This document shows positions 18,840 through 27,354 of a stretch of 64,000 bases of DNA, one piece after another. Made by a program: the position numbers and the translations under genes. The stretch is taken from positions 62,001 to 126,000 of the forward strand of contig CANNIZ010000007.1 in the NCBI GenBank assembly GCA_947505245.1, read 5' to 3'. Numbering within the stretch: the stretch's first letter is position 1; each line of letters starts with the position of its first letter. The stretch is from Pseudomonadota bacterium (GTDB taxonomy: Bacteria; Myxococcota_A; UBA796; GCA-2862545). Under the pieces are notes generated by a model that saw nothing but the letters and a program-made list of their open reading frames with translations, did not search any database and was not told the origin of the DNA.

Positions 18840-20162
18840 ATGACCAGCGAAGAGATCGCAGCGCTCTGCAGCAAACACACGATGTGGTCGTGGTCCGCCG
18901 GCGACGCCGTCAACCCCATGGTGTACGAGCGCGCAAAGGGCATCCACTTCTGGACCGCCGACGGCAAGCGCTACCTCGACTGGAACAGCCAGCTGATGAG
19001 CGTGCTCATCGGCCACAGCCACCCAAAGGTCACCGAGCGCATGAAGGAAGCGTGCGACGGCCTGATCTTCGCCCACCCCGGCGCCGCCACGGCCGTCCGC
19101 GCCCGCGTCGGCAAGCGCCTGTCCGAGCTTGTCCCCGGCAACATCAACAGCTTCTTCTTCACCCTCGGCGGCGCCGAAGCCAACGAGAACGCGATCAAGG
19201 CCGCGCGCCTGTTCACGGGCCGCCAGAAGGTGCTCTCGCGCTACCGGAGCTACCACGGCGCCACCCACGGCGCGATGATGCTCACCGGCGACCCTCGCCG
19301 CCTCCCCAACGAGCCTGGTGCGCCCGGCTTCGTCAAGGTCATGGACCCCGTCCCGTACAGCTACAAGTTCGGCGACACCCCCGAGCAGATCTGCCAGAAC
19401 CACCTCGCGTACATGGAAGAGGTGCTGTGGTACGAAGGCCCCGACAAGATCGCCGCGATGTTCGTCGAGTCCGTCACCGGCACCAACGGCATCCTCGCGC
19501 CCCCGCCCGGCTGGCTCAAAGGCCTCAAGGAGCTGCTCTCGCGGCACGGCATCCTGCTCGTTTGCGACGAGGTCATGGCCGGCTTCGGCCGCACCGGAAA
19601 GATGTTCGCGTTCGAGCACGGCGGCGACGTCATCCCCGACATCGTCACCATGGCCAAGGGCCTCACGTCGTCCTACGTCCCGCTCGGCGCCATGGGTGTT
19701 TCCGACCCGATCGCCGCGCACTTCAAGAAGAACGTGTTCTACGGCGGCCTCACCTACAACGCGCACCCGTTCGCGCTCGCCACCTGCGAAGCCGTACTCG
19801 ACGTGCTGATTGAAGAGGACATGGTCGGCAACGCCGCCCGCCTCGAGCCCGTCGTGCGCAGCGAGATGGACCGCCTGAAGGCCAAGCACCCGAGCGTCAA
19901 GGAGGGCCGCTGTATCGGCCTGTTCGGCGTCCTCGATCTGCAGAAGGACAAGGCCGGCACCCCGATGGCGCCCTACAATTCCACGCACCCGATCATGAAG
20001 GAGTGCAACAAGGCGCTCCTCGATCAGGGCCTGTGGACCATGCTCCACTGGGGCTCGATCCTCTGCAACCCGCCGCTGTGCATCACCGAAAGCGAGCTCC
20101 GCGAGGGCTACGCAATGGTCGACAAGGCGTTGGATGTCACCGATCGGGTCGTGAACAGCTGA
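18840..20162 (+). CDS. class III (omega-amino acid) aminotransferase
   Basis: This 440-residue fold-type I PLP enzyme has its cofactor lysine at about K273 in VTMAKGLTSSY. The preceding acidic motif is LLVCDEVMAGFGRTGKMFA and the phosphate-binding stretch is FTLGGAEANENAIKAAR. The closest recognisable groups are the taurine and beta-alanine/omega-amino-acid:pyruvate or 2-oxoglutarate aminotransferases. A malonate-semialdehyde-type product would fit mmsA nearby, but substrate specificity cannot be read here. GGAGG lies seven bases before the ATG. The gene is divergent from the ice-binding lipoproteins. Confidence 0.85.
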   Translation: MTSEEIAALCSKHTMWSWSAGDAVNPMVYERAKGIHFWTADGKRYLDWNSQLMSVLIGHSHPKVTERMKEACDGLIFAHPGAATAVRARVGKRLSELVPGNINSFFFTLGGAEANENAIKAARLFTGRQKVLSRYRSYHGATHGAMMLTGDPRRLPNEPGAPGFVKVMDPVPYSYKFGDTPEQICQNHLAYMEEVLWYEGPDKIAAMFVESVTGTNGILAPPPGWLKGLKELLSRHGILLVCDEVMAGFGRTGKMFAFEHGGDVIPDIVTMAKGLTSSYVPLGAMGVSDPIAAHFKKNVFYGGLTYNAHPFALATCEAVLDVLIEEDMVGNAARLEPVVRSEMDRLKAKHPSVKEGRCIGLFGVLDLQKDKAGTPMAPYNSTHPIMKECNKALLDQGLWTMLHWGSILCNPPLCITESELREGYAMVDKALDVTDRVVNS

Positions 20163-20163
20163 C

Positions 20164-20790
20164 ATGCCCTACGAACGCCCCGTCACCAAGCGTTACTACG
20201 ACCCCTACGAGCTGGTGTGGTATTGCACCGCCAACCGCCTCGGTTTCACGCCGATCGTCCGGAACCCAGCGATCTTCGCGATGACCGACGGCACCGGCCG
20301 GCTCGAGTTGTCCACGCGCGACGCGCTCGACGCCGACGACAACGCCGGGCAGCAGATCTTCCACGAGATCGTCCACTGGATCGTCGCGGGCGAGGACTCG
20401 TTCACGCTGCGCGACTGGGGCTACCCGCTCTCCGAAGAGATCCACTGGACCGAGCTCGTCACGCTGCGGGTCCAGGCCGCGCTCGCCGATCGCCACGGCA
20501 TGCGCGACTTCCTAGCCCCCACCGGCGGCATGCGCGAGTACTTCGACCGGCTCGGCTCCGATCCGATGGCGCCGCTGGACGACACCGAACTTGAGCAGCA
20601 GATCGTCCAAGCGGCGCTTGAGGCCCTCGCCCGCGCCGACGGCCCCCCGTGGGCGCCGGCGACCCACGAAGCGCTCGTCGCCACCGCAGCGATCCGAGCC
20701 GCGCTGCTGCCGTTCCTGACGCACTACCAGACAGACATCCCGGACGATTCTCTGCCTTCGCTGTGGGACCGGGCTAAGATGCCGCGGTGA
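20164..20790 (+). CDS. HExxH protein resembling EF-P hydroxylase EpmC
   Basis: This 208-residue protein starts one base after the aminotransferase stop. The key segment is FHEIVHWIVAGEDSFTLRDWGY, near residue 65: a HExxHW-x-x-AG block followed by a D-x-GY motif. This pattern recalls EpmC/YfcM, the iron-dependent enzyme that hydroxylates the beta-lysyl-modified lysine of elongation factor P. The similarity outside the motif is weak, and no epmA, epmB or efp is in the window, so an unrelated metal-dependent protein remains possible. Its stop overlaps the kinase GTG (GTGA). Confidence 0.45.
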   Translation: MPYERPVTKRYYDPYELVWYCTANRLGFTPIVRNPAIFAMTDGTGRLELSTRDALDADDNAGQQIFHEIVHWIVAGEDSFTLRDWGYPLSEEIHWTELVTLRVQAALADRHGMRDFLAPTGGMREYFDRLGSDPMAPLDDTELEQQIVQAALEALARADGPPWAPATHEALVATAAIRAALLPFLTHYQTDIPDDSLPSLWDRAKMPR

Positions 20791-22469
20791 CCACCACCTC
20801 CGACGGCCGCCGCTACAAGATCCACCACGTCCTCGGGCAGGGCGGCTTCGGCACCGTGTACGCGGCCGAGCTGCTCGGCGAGGGCGGGTTCTCCCGCAAG
20901 GTGGCGCTCAAGGTCCTGAATCCTGACATGCAGGAGATCGAGGACGTCGCCAACCGACTCCGCGACGAAGCCCGCCTGCTCGGCATCCTCCGCCACCGCG
21001 CGATCGTGCAGGTCGACGGCCTCGTCAAGCTCAACGGCCGCTGGACCGTCGTGATGGAGTTCATCGAGGGCGCCGATCTCCAGCGGGTCGTTCGCTCGAC
21101 CGGACCCATCCCGCTCGGCTGCGCGTTGGAGATCGTCAGCGAGGTCAGCTCCGCGCTCGACATCGCGTACGCCACGCCCGGCCCCAACGGCGTTCCGCTC
21201 AAGATCATCCACCGCGACATCAAGCCCCCGAACATCCTGCTCACGGCCGCCGCCGAGACGAAGGTCCTCGACTTCGGCATCGCCCGCGCCGACTTCGCCG
21301 AGCGCGAAGCGCAGACCAAGTCGGTGTTGTTCGGCAGCATCGGGTACATGGCGCCCGAGCGCATGGAGTTCCAGGAGCTGCCCGCCGGCGACGTGTTCGC
21401 CCTCGGCGTCGTGTTGTTCGAGATGATCGACGGCAACGCGCTCGGCAAGACGTCGATCAACCCGGCCAAACACACAGGCCACGTCGACGCCGCCGTCGCG
21501 CGGCTGCTCAAGAAGATCGGCCCGTACCCGCCCGAGTTCCCCGAGCTGCTCCGCAGCATGCTCGCCTATGACCCGGACGATCGCCCCACGGCGCGCGAGG
21601 TCGAGCGCCGCTGCCGGTCGCTGCGCGGCTCCATCGGCGAGCCCTGGCTGCGCGACTGGGCCGAACACATCGTGCCGCCGCTGCTCAAGCAGACGGCCCC
21701 CGCCACCAACGACGCGTTCAGCGGACAGATCGTCGTCGAAGGCGGCACCGCCGTGCGGCTTGACGTCCCCGCACCGCCCACCTCCCCGCAGCCGTTCCCG
21801 TCCGCGCCCGACCCCACGCGACCCGTCCCCCCAGCGATCGACGTGATCGAGAGCCCGGACGTGCGCCGCGGGCCCTCGAAGAGCGGCGCCATCGCGCGCC
21901 GGAAGGTCCGTCGCCCAAGCTTCCTGTGGACGCTGTTCCAGGTCACGGCCATCTTCGGCTGCGTCACCTCCATCGGCGTCCTCGTCATCGTCGCGATCGC
22001 AGGCATCGGTACCGTAGGCGCCGGCGCGGTCGCGTTCCTCGCCGTGCTCGGCCTCGCGAGCGGCTCGAACACACCCACGTACGACCCCGGGCCGTCCACC
22101 TACGGCACGTACGCGGTGCCCACGCCCGAGGTCGTCCCCGAGGTGAGCGGCGAAGAATACAAGGGCCCGTTCGGGTTCACCGCCGCGGTGACCGAACCGT
22201 GGAAGAGCCTCGGCATGCCGATCGGCCGCAGCGCGTGCATCTTCTCGGACGCGAAGAGCATCACCATCTACCACCCGCTCGCCGGCAACAACGCCCAGGA
22301 CATGGGCGGTACGTACGCCGCAAAGCTCGTGAATGGCGGTTGGACGCAGCAGTACGATTACACGTACGACACGATGCGCTCGATGACGTTCACGAAGGGA
22401 TCTGAAAACTTAAGCCTTTCGTCCATGATCTACGAGGACAACATCCTCGTCACGATGGCAAAGTACTGA
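20787..22469 (+). CDS. receptor-type Ser/Thr protein kinase
   Basis: This 560-residue protein starts at a GTG overlapping the previous stop. The N-terminal ~270 residues are an Hanks-type kinase: glycine loop LGQGGFGTVY, catalytic lysine in VALKVLN, IHRDIKPPNILL catalytic loop, and DFGIA metal site. A proline-rich linker precedes strong hydrophobic helices near residues 375-420, then a ~130-residue extracytoplasmic domain that was not recognised. The arrangement suggests a membrane sensor kinase of the kind abundant in Myxococcota. All active-site residues are intact. Confidence 0.88.
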   Translation: MTTTSDGRRYKIHHVLGQGGFGTVYAAELLGEGGFSRKVALKVLNPDMQEIEDVANRLRDEARLLGILRHRAIVQVDGLVKLNGRWTVVMEFIEGADLQRVVRSTGPIPLGCALEIVSEVSSALDIAYATPGPNGVPLKIIHRDIKPPNILLTAAAETKVLDFGIARADFAEREAQTKSVLFGSIGYMAPERMEFQELPAGDVFALGVVLFEMIDGNALGKTSINPAKHTGHVDAAVARLLKKIGPYPPEFPELLRSMLAYDPDDRPTAREVERRCRSLRGSIGEPWLRDWAEHIVPPLLKQTAPATNDAFSGQIVVEGGTAVRLDVPAPPTSPQPFPSAPDPTRPVPPAIDVIESPDVRRGPSKSGAIARRKVRRPSFLWTLFQVTAIFGCVTSIGVLVIVAIAGIGTVGAGAVAFLAVLGLASGSNTPTYDPGPSTYGTYAVPTPEVVPEVSGEEYKGPFGFTAAVTEPWKSLGMPIGRSACIFSDAKSITIYHPLAGNNAQDMGGTYAAKLVNGGWTQQYDYTYDTMRSMTFTKGSENLSLSSMIYEDNILVTMAKY

Positions 22470-22638
22470 AGCGCCGACTACGCATTAAGCGTGCCAGAAA
22501 TGTTACGGCTTTTGTGGCCGCTTTTATCGATATCTGATTTCAGCTGGTCGCCAGCCGCATAAGGGATCAAATGACCGCGCACGAGTCGCGGCCAACCTCT
22601 GGCGGTATCGTCAGATCTCTCTTCGAGGCTGAAAATCG
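22470..22638. other. intergenic gap with weak hairpin, probable promoter region
   Basis: A 169-base gap lies between the kinase and the flotillin-like gene, noticeably more AT-rich than its surroundings. CGGC-loop-GCCG followed by CTTTTAT near 22507-22530 could act as a weak terminator for the kinase. The remainder probably carries the promoter for the flotillin-like gene, but no convincing -35/-10 pair was identified. No coding or RNA gene was seen. Confidence 0.4.
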
Positions 22639-24348
22639 ATGTTTTCGCTAAGTGCTGCGGGCCTCACCGCGGTGGTCGTTTCGTGCGGGTTGCTTCTGGC
22701 GATTGTCGCGTTCTATTCGAGCGGATCGGTGGTCTACGTGCCGAACCGCCGGGCCGGCGTCGTCGAGCGGCTGTGGAGCCACCGCGGCTCGGTCAAGAAC
22801 GGCTTCATCGCGCTCGCGGGCGAAGCCGGCTATCAACCTGACGTCCTGCGCGGTGGCTGGCACATGTTCGTGCCGTACTCGACCCGGGTCCACACAATTC
22901 CCCTCGTCACCGTCCCCCAGGGGCGCATGGGCTACGTGTTCGCCCGCGACGGCGCCCCGCTCGGCCCCGACGAGGCCCTCGCGATCGACACCGGCGCGTC
23001 CCTCGAAGACGTGCGCGACTTCCTCGCAAAGGGCGGTCGCCGCGGCCCGCAGCGCCGCATTCTCCGTGAGGGTACCTACGCGATCAACCTCGCCGAATTC
23101 GTCGTGCTCACCGAAGACCGTAGCTATTTCCTATCGATGGAGCCCGGCGACGACGAGCGGTTCGCGAAGATGGCCGAGCAGATCAAGGACCGCGGCGGCT
23201 TTCGCCCGGTCACCATCGACGGCGCAAAGGACGTGATCGGCGTCGTCACCATCCACGACGGCCCGCCGCTCGAGGGCGCTGAGATCATCGCGCCCACCGT
23301 CGCCAACCACGCCGACTTCCAGGACCCGGAGCGGTTCCTCGCCGCCGGCGGTCGCCGCGGACGCCAGCTCCAGGTGCTGACGGAAGGCACCTGGTACCTC
23401 AATCGCCTGTTCGCCACCGTCGAGATCGTGCCAAAGACCACGATCGAGGTCGGCTACGTCGGCGTCGTGGTGAGCTACACCGGTCGCCGCGGAGCTGACA
23501 TTTCGGGCGACGCCTACAGCCACGGCGAGCTCGTCGCCACAGGCGAGCTCGGCGTTTGGAACACCGCACTGCTCCCCGGTAAATATGCGTTCAACGTGTA
23601 CGCCGGAAAGGTCGTCGCTGTACCCACAACCAACTTCATCCTGAAGTGGATTCGCTCCGAATCGGGCTCGCATGGATTCGACGAGAACCTCGCCGAGGTG
23701 CGCCTGATCACCAAGGACGCGTTCGAGCCGTCGCTCCCGCTTTCCGTGGTGGTGCACATCGACTACCGCAAGGCCCCGCTCGTCGTGCAGCGGTTCGGTG
23801 ACATCCAGAAGCTCGTCGAGCAGACGCTCGACCCGATGGTGTCGGCGTACTTCAAGAACGTCGGTCAGACGCGCACGCTGATTCAATTGCTCCAGGACCG
23901 CGCGTCGATCCAGGACCAGGCGTCGCGCGAGATGCGCACCAAATTCGAGCGGTACAACCTTGACCTCGAGGAGGTGCTAATCGGCACGCCGTCAGCGAAT
24001 GGGAACGGCGACATCGATCAGATCCTCGCTCAGCTGCGGTCGCGACAGATCGCCGATGAGCGCGTCGAGACCTACAAGCGCGAGGAGATGGCCGCGTTCC
24101 ATCACCGCTCGCTGCGGGAAGCCCAGGCGCGCGCGGATCAGCAGACCCGCATCACGGCGTCCGAGCTCGAGGTCACCGTGCAGACCAACGAAGGTCGCGC
24201 CCGGTACGAGCGCAGCGTGCAGGAGTCCAACGAGGTCCGCGTGCGCGCGGAAGCCGAAGCCGAAGCCGAGCGCATCACCCGCGTGGGTATCGCCACCGCG
24301 CTCGCCACCGAAGAGCAGGTCCGCGCCTACGGCGGCCCGCAGTACTAG
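22639..24348 (+). CDS. flotillin/SPFH (band 7) membrane protein, cut by in-frame TAG
   Basis: 569 residues up to a TAG. An N-terminal transmembrane helix (residues 5-27) is followed by the SPFH-type stretch VVYVPNRRAGVVERLW, repeated glycine-rich beta modules (two copies of a REGTYAINL/TEGTWYLNR unit) and a band 7 region. A long charged coiled coil rich in Glu, Ala and Arg follows near residues 455-550. The sequence stops after AYGGPQY, where related flotillin-like proteins normally continue. The same frame stays open for 80 further codons. Flotillins organise membrane microdomains. The natural protein is probably 22639-24591 with one nonsense codon. Confidence 0.75.
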   Translation: MFSLSAAGLTAVVVSCGLLLAIVAFYSSGSVVYVPNRRAGVVERLWSHRGSVKNGFIALAGEAGYQPDVLRGGWHMFVPYSTRVHTIPLVTVPQGRMGYVFARDGAPLGPDEALAIDTGASLEDVRDFLAKGGRRGPQRRILREGTYAINLAEFVVLTEDRSYFLSMEPGDDERFAKMAEQIKDRGGFRPVTIDGAKDVIGVVTIHDGPPLEGAEIIAPTVANHADFQDPERFLAAGGRRGRQLQVLTEGTWYLNRLFATVEIVPKTTIEVGYVGVVVSYTGRRGADISGDAYSHGELVATGELGVWNTALLPGKYAFNVYAGKVVAVPTTNFILKWIRSESGSHGFDENLAEVRLITKDAFEPSLPLSVVVHIDYRKAPLVVQRFGDIQKLVEQTLDPMVSAYFKNVGQTRTLIQLLQDRASIQDQASREMRTKFERYNLDLEEVLIGTPSANGNGDIDQILAQLRSRQIADERVETYKREEMAAFHHRSLREAQARADQQTRITASELEVTVQTNEGRARYERSVQESNEVRVRAEAEAEAERITRVGIATALATEEQVRAYGGPQY

Positions 24349-24591
24349 GTGATCGCCACGTCCATCAACCGCATCGCGGAGGCGATCGAGGAGTCGCACG
24401 TCGACGTGGTGCCGAAGGTCATGGTCGGCGGCGGCGCGAACGGGGGAGGCAGCCTGATGGACGGCCTGCTCGCGATGGTGATGAACGACAAGCTCGGCGC
24501 GCTCGCGTCGACGACGCAGGCTCCGGTGCGGCCCGAGGTGGAGCGAATCAAGCAGGCGCTGCGTGCGAAGATCGCTGACGAAGCCAAGTAA
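24349..24591 (+). pseudogene. C-terminal remainder of the flotillin-like protein after the in-frame TAG
   Basis: This 80-codon segment is in the same frame as the preceding gene, directly after TAG at 24346-24348. It reads like a flotillin tail: INRIAEAIEESHVDVVPKV, a glycine-rich GGGANGGG turn and a charged end. A CAG-to-TAG change would explain the break. It could also be translated separately from the GTG at 24349, but no ribosome site is evident. Sequencing error, real mutation and stop readthrough are all possible. Confidence 0.65.
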
Positions 24592-24601
24592 ACATCGCGG
24601 T

Positions 24602-24634
24602 ACTCCGTCGGAGTTGACGCAACTCGGACGGAGT
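24602..24634. terminator. hairpin between convergent flotillin and livF genes
   Basis: ACTCCGTC (24602-24609) pairs with GACGGAGT (24627-24634), and inside it GAGTT (24611-24615) pairs with AACTC (24621-24625) around a five-base loop. It starts ten bases after the flotillin tail stop. It lacks a clear T-run, so termination is inferred from position and stem strength. Confidence 0.6.
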
Positions 24635-24637
24635 TCG

Positions 24638-24727
24638 TTTCTCGCAGAGGAGCGGGAGAATGGGCAGAGCGCGCAGGGAAACCATCCCTCTGCGAACTCT
24701 GCCCATTCTCAGCGTCTCTGCGAGAAA
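24638..24727. repeat. 90-base near-perfect stem-loop between convergent genes
   Basis: Outer arms TTTCTCGCAGAG (24638-24649) and CTCTGCGAGAAA (24716-24727) are exact complements. So are the inner arms GAGAATGGGCAGAG (24656-24669) and CTCTGCCCATTCTC (24697-24710). A third, bulged pairing (CGCAGGGA with TCCCTCTGCG) closes near the centre. It lies before the livF stop at 24762 and would fold in transcripts from either strand. It is probably a bidirectional terminator or a REP/miniature-element relic. Confidence 0.75.
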
Positions 24728-24761
24728 TTGAGCGCTCAAATCGCACAACCGCACCCGGACG

Positions 24762-25475
24762 TCAGCCGACCCCGAGGTATGCCTTCCGGACCTCGTCACT
24801 CGCCGCCAGCACCCGCGCTTCATCGTGAAGCACGATCTGACCGACCTCGATGACGTACCCCATGTGCGCCGCACCGAGCGCCATGTGGGCGTTCTGCTCG
24901 ATGAGCAGGATGGTCGTCCCCTGCTTGTTGATGTCCCGGATGATCGCGAAGATCGTCTGCACGATCTGCGGCGCGAGCCCGAGCGAAGGCTCGTCGAGCA
25001 ACAACAGCTTGGGCCGTGCCAGCAGCGCGCGCGCGATCGCGAGCATCTGCTGCTCTCCGCCCGACAAGGTCCCCGACAGCTGCCGCAGCCGCTCGCGCAG
25101 CCGCGGGAACAGGTCAAGCACGCGCTCCTTGTCGCTCAGCACCCCGGCGCGATCCGTGCGCGTGTACGCGCCGATCTCGAGGTTGTCGTCCACGGTCAGG
25201 TTCGCGAACACGCCGCGCCCTTCGGGGCTCTGCGCGATGCCCATGCGCACGATCTCGTGGGCCTTGACCCCTTCGAGGTGACGCCCCGCGAACTTGATCG
25301 ACCCCGACGAGGGGCGCACCAGGCCTGAGATCGCGCGCAACGTCGTGGACTTTCCGGCGCCGTTCGAGCCGATCAGCGTGACGATCTGGCCCTCTTCGAC
25401 GTCCAGGCTGATGCCCTGCAACGCGTGGACCGCGCCATAGTGGACGTGAAGATCGCGGACCTCGAGCAGGGCCAT
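24762..25475 (-). CDS. livF: branched-chain amino acid-type ABC transporter ATPase LivF
   Basis: This 237-residue ABC ATPase has Walker A GSNGAGKST, signature LSGTLSGGEQQMLAIARAL (read as SGGEQQ), Walker B LLLLDEPSLGLAP and the switch histidine in IEQNAHMAL. The PSLGLAP variant and the C-terminal AYLGVG match LivF, one of the two energy subunits of HAAT-family importers. The ATG overlaps the livG stop by one base. It is the last gene of livHMGF. Confidence 0.9.
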   Translation of the reverse strand: MALLEVRDLHVHYGAVHALQGISLDVEEGQIVTLIGSNGAGKSTTLRAISGLVRPSSGSIKFAGRHLEGVKAHEIVRMGIAQSPEGRGVFANLTVDDNLEIGAYTRTDRAGVLSDKERVLDLFPRLRERLRQLSGTLSGGEQQMLAIARALLARPKLLLLDEPSLGLAPQIVQTIFAIIRDINKQGTTILLIEQNAHMALGAAHMGYVIEVGQIVLHDEARVLAASDEVRKAYLGVG

Positions 25476-26266
25476 CAGTGCGCTCCAGGCGACGCGTCAG
25501 CCACCGGGCTGGCGCCGAGGTACGCCTCGATCACGGCGGGGTTCTTCTGGATCTCGATCGGCGTGCCGCTCGCGATCACCACGCCGTGATCGAGCACGGT
25601 GATGCGCTCGCAGATCTCCATCACCAGCCCCATGTCGTGCTCGATCAGCAGCACGGTGAGCCCGAACCGGTCGCGCACGTCGCGGATCAGGTTGCGCAGC
25701 GCGACCTTCTCCTGCGGGTTCATGCCCGCGGCGGGCTCGTCGAGCAGCAGCACCTTGGGATCGAGGGCCAACGCCCGCGCCATCTCGAGGCGCCGCTGAC
25801 CGCCGTACGGAAGGAACCGCGCGCTCTCGTCGGCGCGCTTGTCGAGCTCGAAGATCTGTAGCAGCTCCATCGACCGCGTGGTGATGGCGTTCTCTTCCGC
25901 ACGGAAGCGCGGCGTCCGGAGCAGCGCGTCGAGCGTGGTCGTCCACCCCCGCGACCAGCAGGCGATCTTCACGTTGTCCAACACCGTGAGGTCACCGAAC
26001 AGGCGGATGTTCTGGAACGTCCGCGCCAAGCCCGCCTGTGCGATCTGGTGCGGCTTCAGCCCGTTCAACACGCGATCGCCGAGCTTCACCGTGCCCGTAT
26101 CGGGCGGGTACACGCCGGTGAGCAGGTTGAACAGCGTCGTCTTGCCCGCGCCGTTCGGCCCGATCAGGCCCTGCAGCGCGCCCTTCGGGAGGTCGAGCCG
26201 GAAGTCCTGCACGGCCTTGAGGCCGCCGAACGCGATTCCAACACCTTGAACGTCGAGGAGGCCCAT
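25475..26266 (-). CDS. livG: branched-chain amino acid-type ABC transporter ATPase LivG
   Basis: This 263-residue ATPase starts at the ATG at 26266, which overlaps the livM stop (TAATG). Walker A is GPNGAGKTTLFNLLTG, followed by LARTFQNIRLFGDLTVLDNV, a Q-loop segment typical of LivG. The signature region is YGGQRRLEMARALA, Walker B is LLLDEPAAGMNPQE and the switch is LIEHDMGLVM. The signature reads YGGQ rather than the textbook SGGQ, which is common in this subfamily. Confidence 0.9.
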   Translation of the reverse strand: MGLLDVQGVGIAFGGLKAVQDFRLDLPKGALQGLIGPNGAGKTTLFNLLTGVYPPDTGTVKLGDRVLNGLKPHQIAQAGLARTFQNIRLFGDLTVLDNVKIACWSRGWTTTLDALLRTPRFRAEENAITTRSMELLQIFELDKRADESARFLPYGGQRRLEMARALALDPKVLLLDEPAAGMNPQEKVALRNLIRDVRDRFGLTVLLIEHDMGLVMEICERITVLDHGVVIASGTPIEIQKNPAVIEAYLGASPVADASPGAH

Positions 26267-27354
26267 TACTTCGGCCCCCGCCCGCCGAGCAGGCGGCGCA
26301 CGACCGGCAGCTCCCACACCTCGTGGATGCCGAACAGGCCCTGCGGACGCACCAGCATGACCAGGATCAGGATCAGCGCGTACACGATCATGCGGTACTC
26401 GCTGAACTCGCGGAGCACCTCGGGCAGCACGGTGAGCACGGCGGCTGCGAGCACGGCGCCCGACAGCGAGCCCATGCCGCCGAGCACGACCATGATCACG
26501 ACCTCGAACGACTTCTGAAACCCGAGCTCCTTGGGGTTCAACGTCGTCCCAAGTTCGTGTGCGAACAGCGCCCCGGCGATGCCCGCGAGCGCGGCCGACA
26601 ACACGAACGCGCGCACCTTCACCGACGTGGTCGGGATGCCCATCGCCTCCGCCGCGATCTCGTCTTCGCGCACCGAAAGAAACGCGCGGCCGTGGGTGCT
26701 CGCCTTCAGGCGGTACACGATGACCAGCGTGAGGCCCGCCCACAGCCACGCCCAGAACAGGTTCGTATACGTCGGCACGCCGCCGAAGCCGAGCGAGCCG
26801 CCGAGCTTGAGCGGCAGCGTGTACAGCGGCGCCTCCGCGATCACCTTCGGGTCCGGAATGGAGCCCGTCTGCATCAACAACACGCGCACGATCTCGCCGA
26901 AGCCCAACGTGACCAGTGCCAGGTAGTCGCCGCGCAGCCGCAACGACGGCAGGCCCACGAACAGCCCGAACAGCCCCGCGACGAGCGCCCCCGCGACCGT
27001 CCCGACGACGAACAGGCCCCACCCCTGCGGATCGGCGTGCACGAGCGGCAGCCCACCCCAGATCTTCACCGTGCCGAAATACGTGATCGCTGCAGCGGTG
27101 TAGCCACCCACCGCCATGAACGCCGCGTGGCCGATCGAGAACTGCCCGGTGAACCCGTTCACGACGTTGAGCGACACCGCGAGGACGATGCTGATCGCGA
27201 TGTCCACGAGGATCTTCGCGTAGTACGGGCCCACCGCAGGCCCGATCACGAAGTGCATCAACAGCACCAGCACCGCCACCCCGGCGAACGGCCCGAGCGC
27301 GTCCACGGCGACGACTGCGGGGGAGGCGGGCTTTCCGTACGAAGCGAGGCTCAC
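26266..27354 (-). CDS. livM: branched-chain amino acid-type ABC transporter permease LivM
   Basis: This 362-residue integral membrane protein has about eight to ten hydrophobic helices. The family-typical segments are VNGFTGQFSIGHAAFMAVGGY near residue 65, LRLRGDYLALVTLGFGEI, FLSVREDEIAAEAMGI (the coupling loop to the ATPases) and the C-terminal VRPQGLFG. It forms the translocation pore with LivH. The start overlaps livH by four bases. Substrate class (branched-chain or other hydrophobic amino acids, urea or amides) cannot be fixed. Confidence 0.9.
   Translation of the reverse strand: MSLASYGKPASPAVVAVDALGPFAGVAVLVLLMHFVIGPAVGPYYAKILVDIAISIVLAVSLNVVNGFTGQFSIGHAAFMAVGGYTAAAITYFGTVKIWGGLPLVHADPQGWGLFVVGTVAGALVAGLFGLFVGLPSLRLRGDYLALVTLGFGEIVRVLLMQTGSIPDPKVIAEAPLYTLPLKLGGSLGFGGVPTYTNLFWAWLWAGLTLVIVYRLKASTHGRAFLSVREDEIAAEAMGIPTTSVKVRAFVLSAALAGIAGALFAHELGTTLNPKELGFQKSFEVVIMVVLGGMGSLSGAVLAAAVLTVLPEVLREFSEYRMIVYALILILVMLVRPQGLFGIHEVWELPVVRRLLGGRGPK

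Noticed and set aside
26267-27022. Upstream extension of livG to 27022
   Set aside because: The added residues are a shadow of livM in another frame; the ATG at 26266 directly overlaps the livM stop and begins the standard LivG N-terminus.
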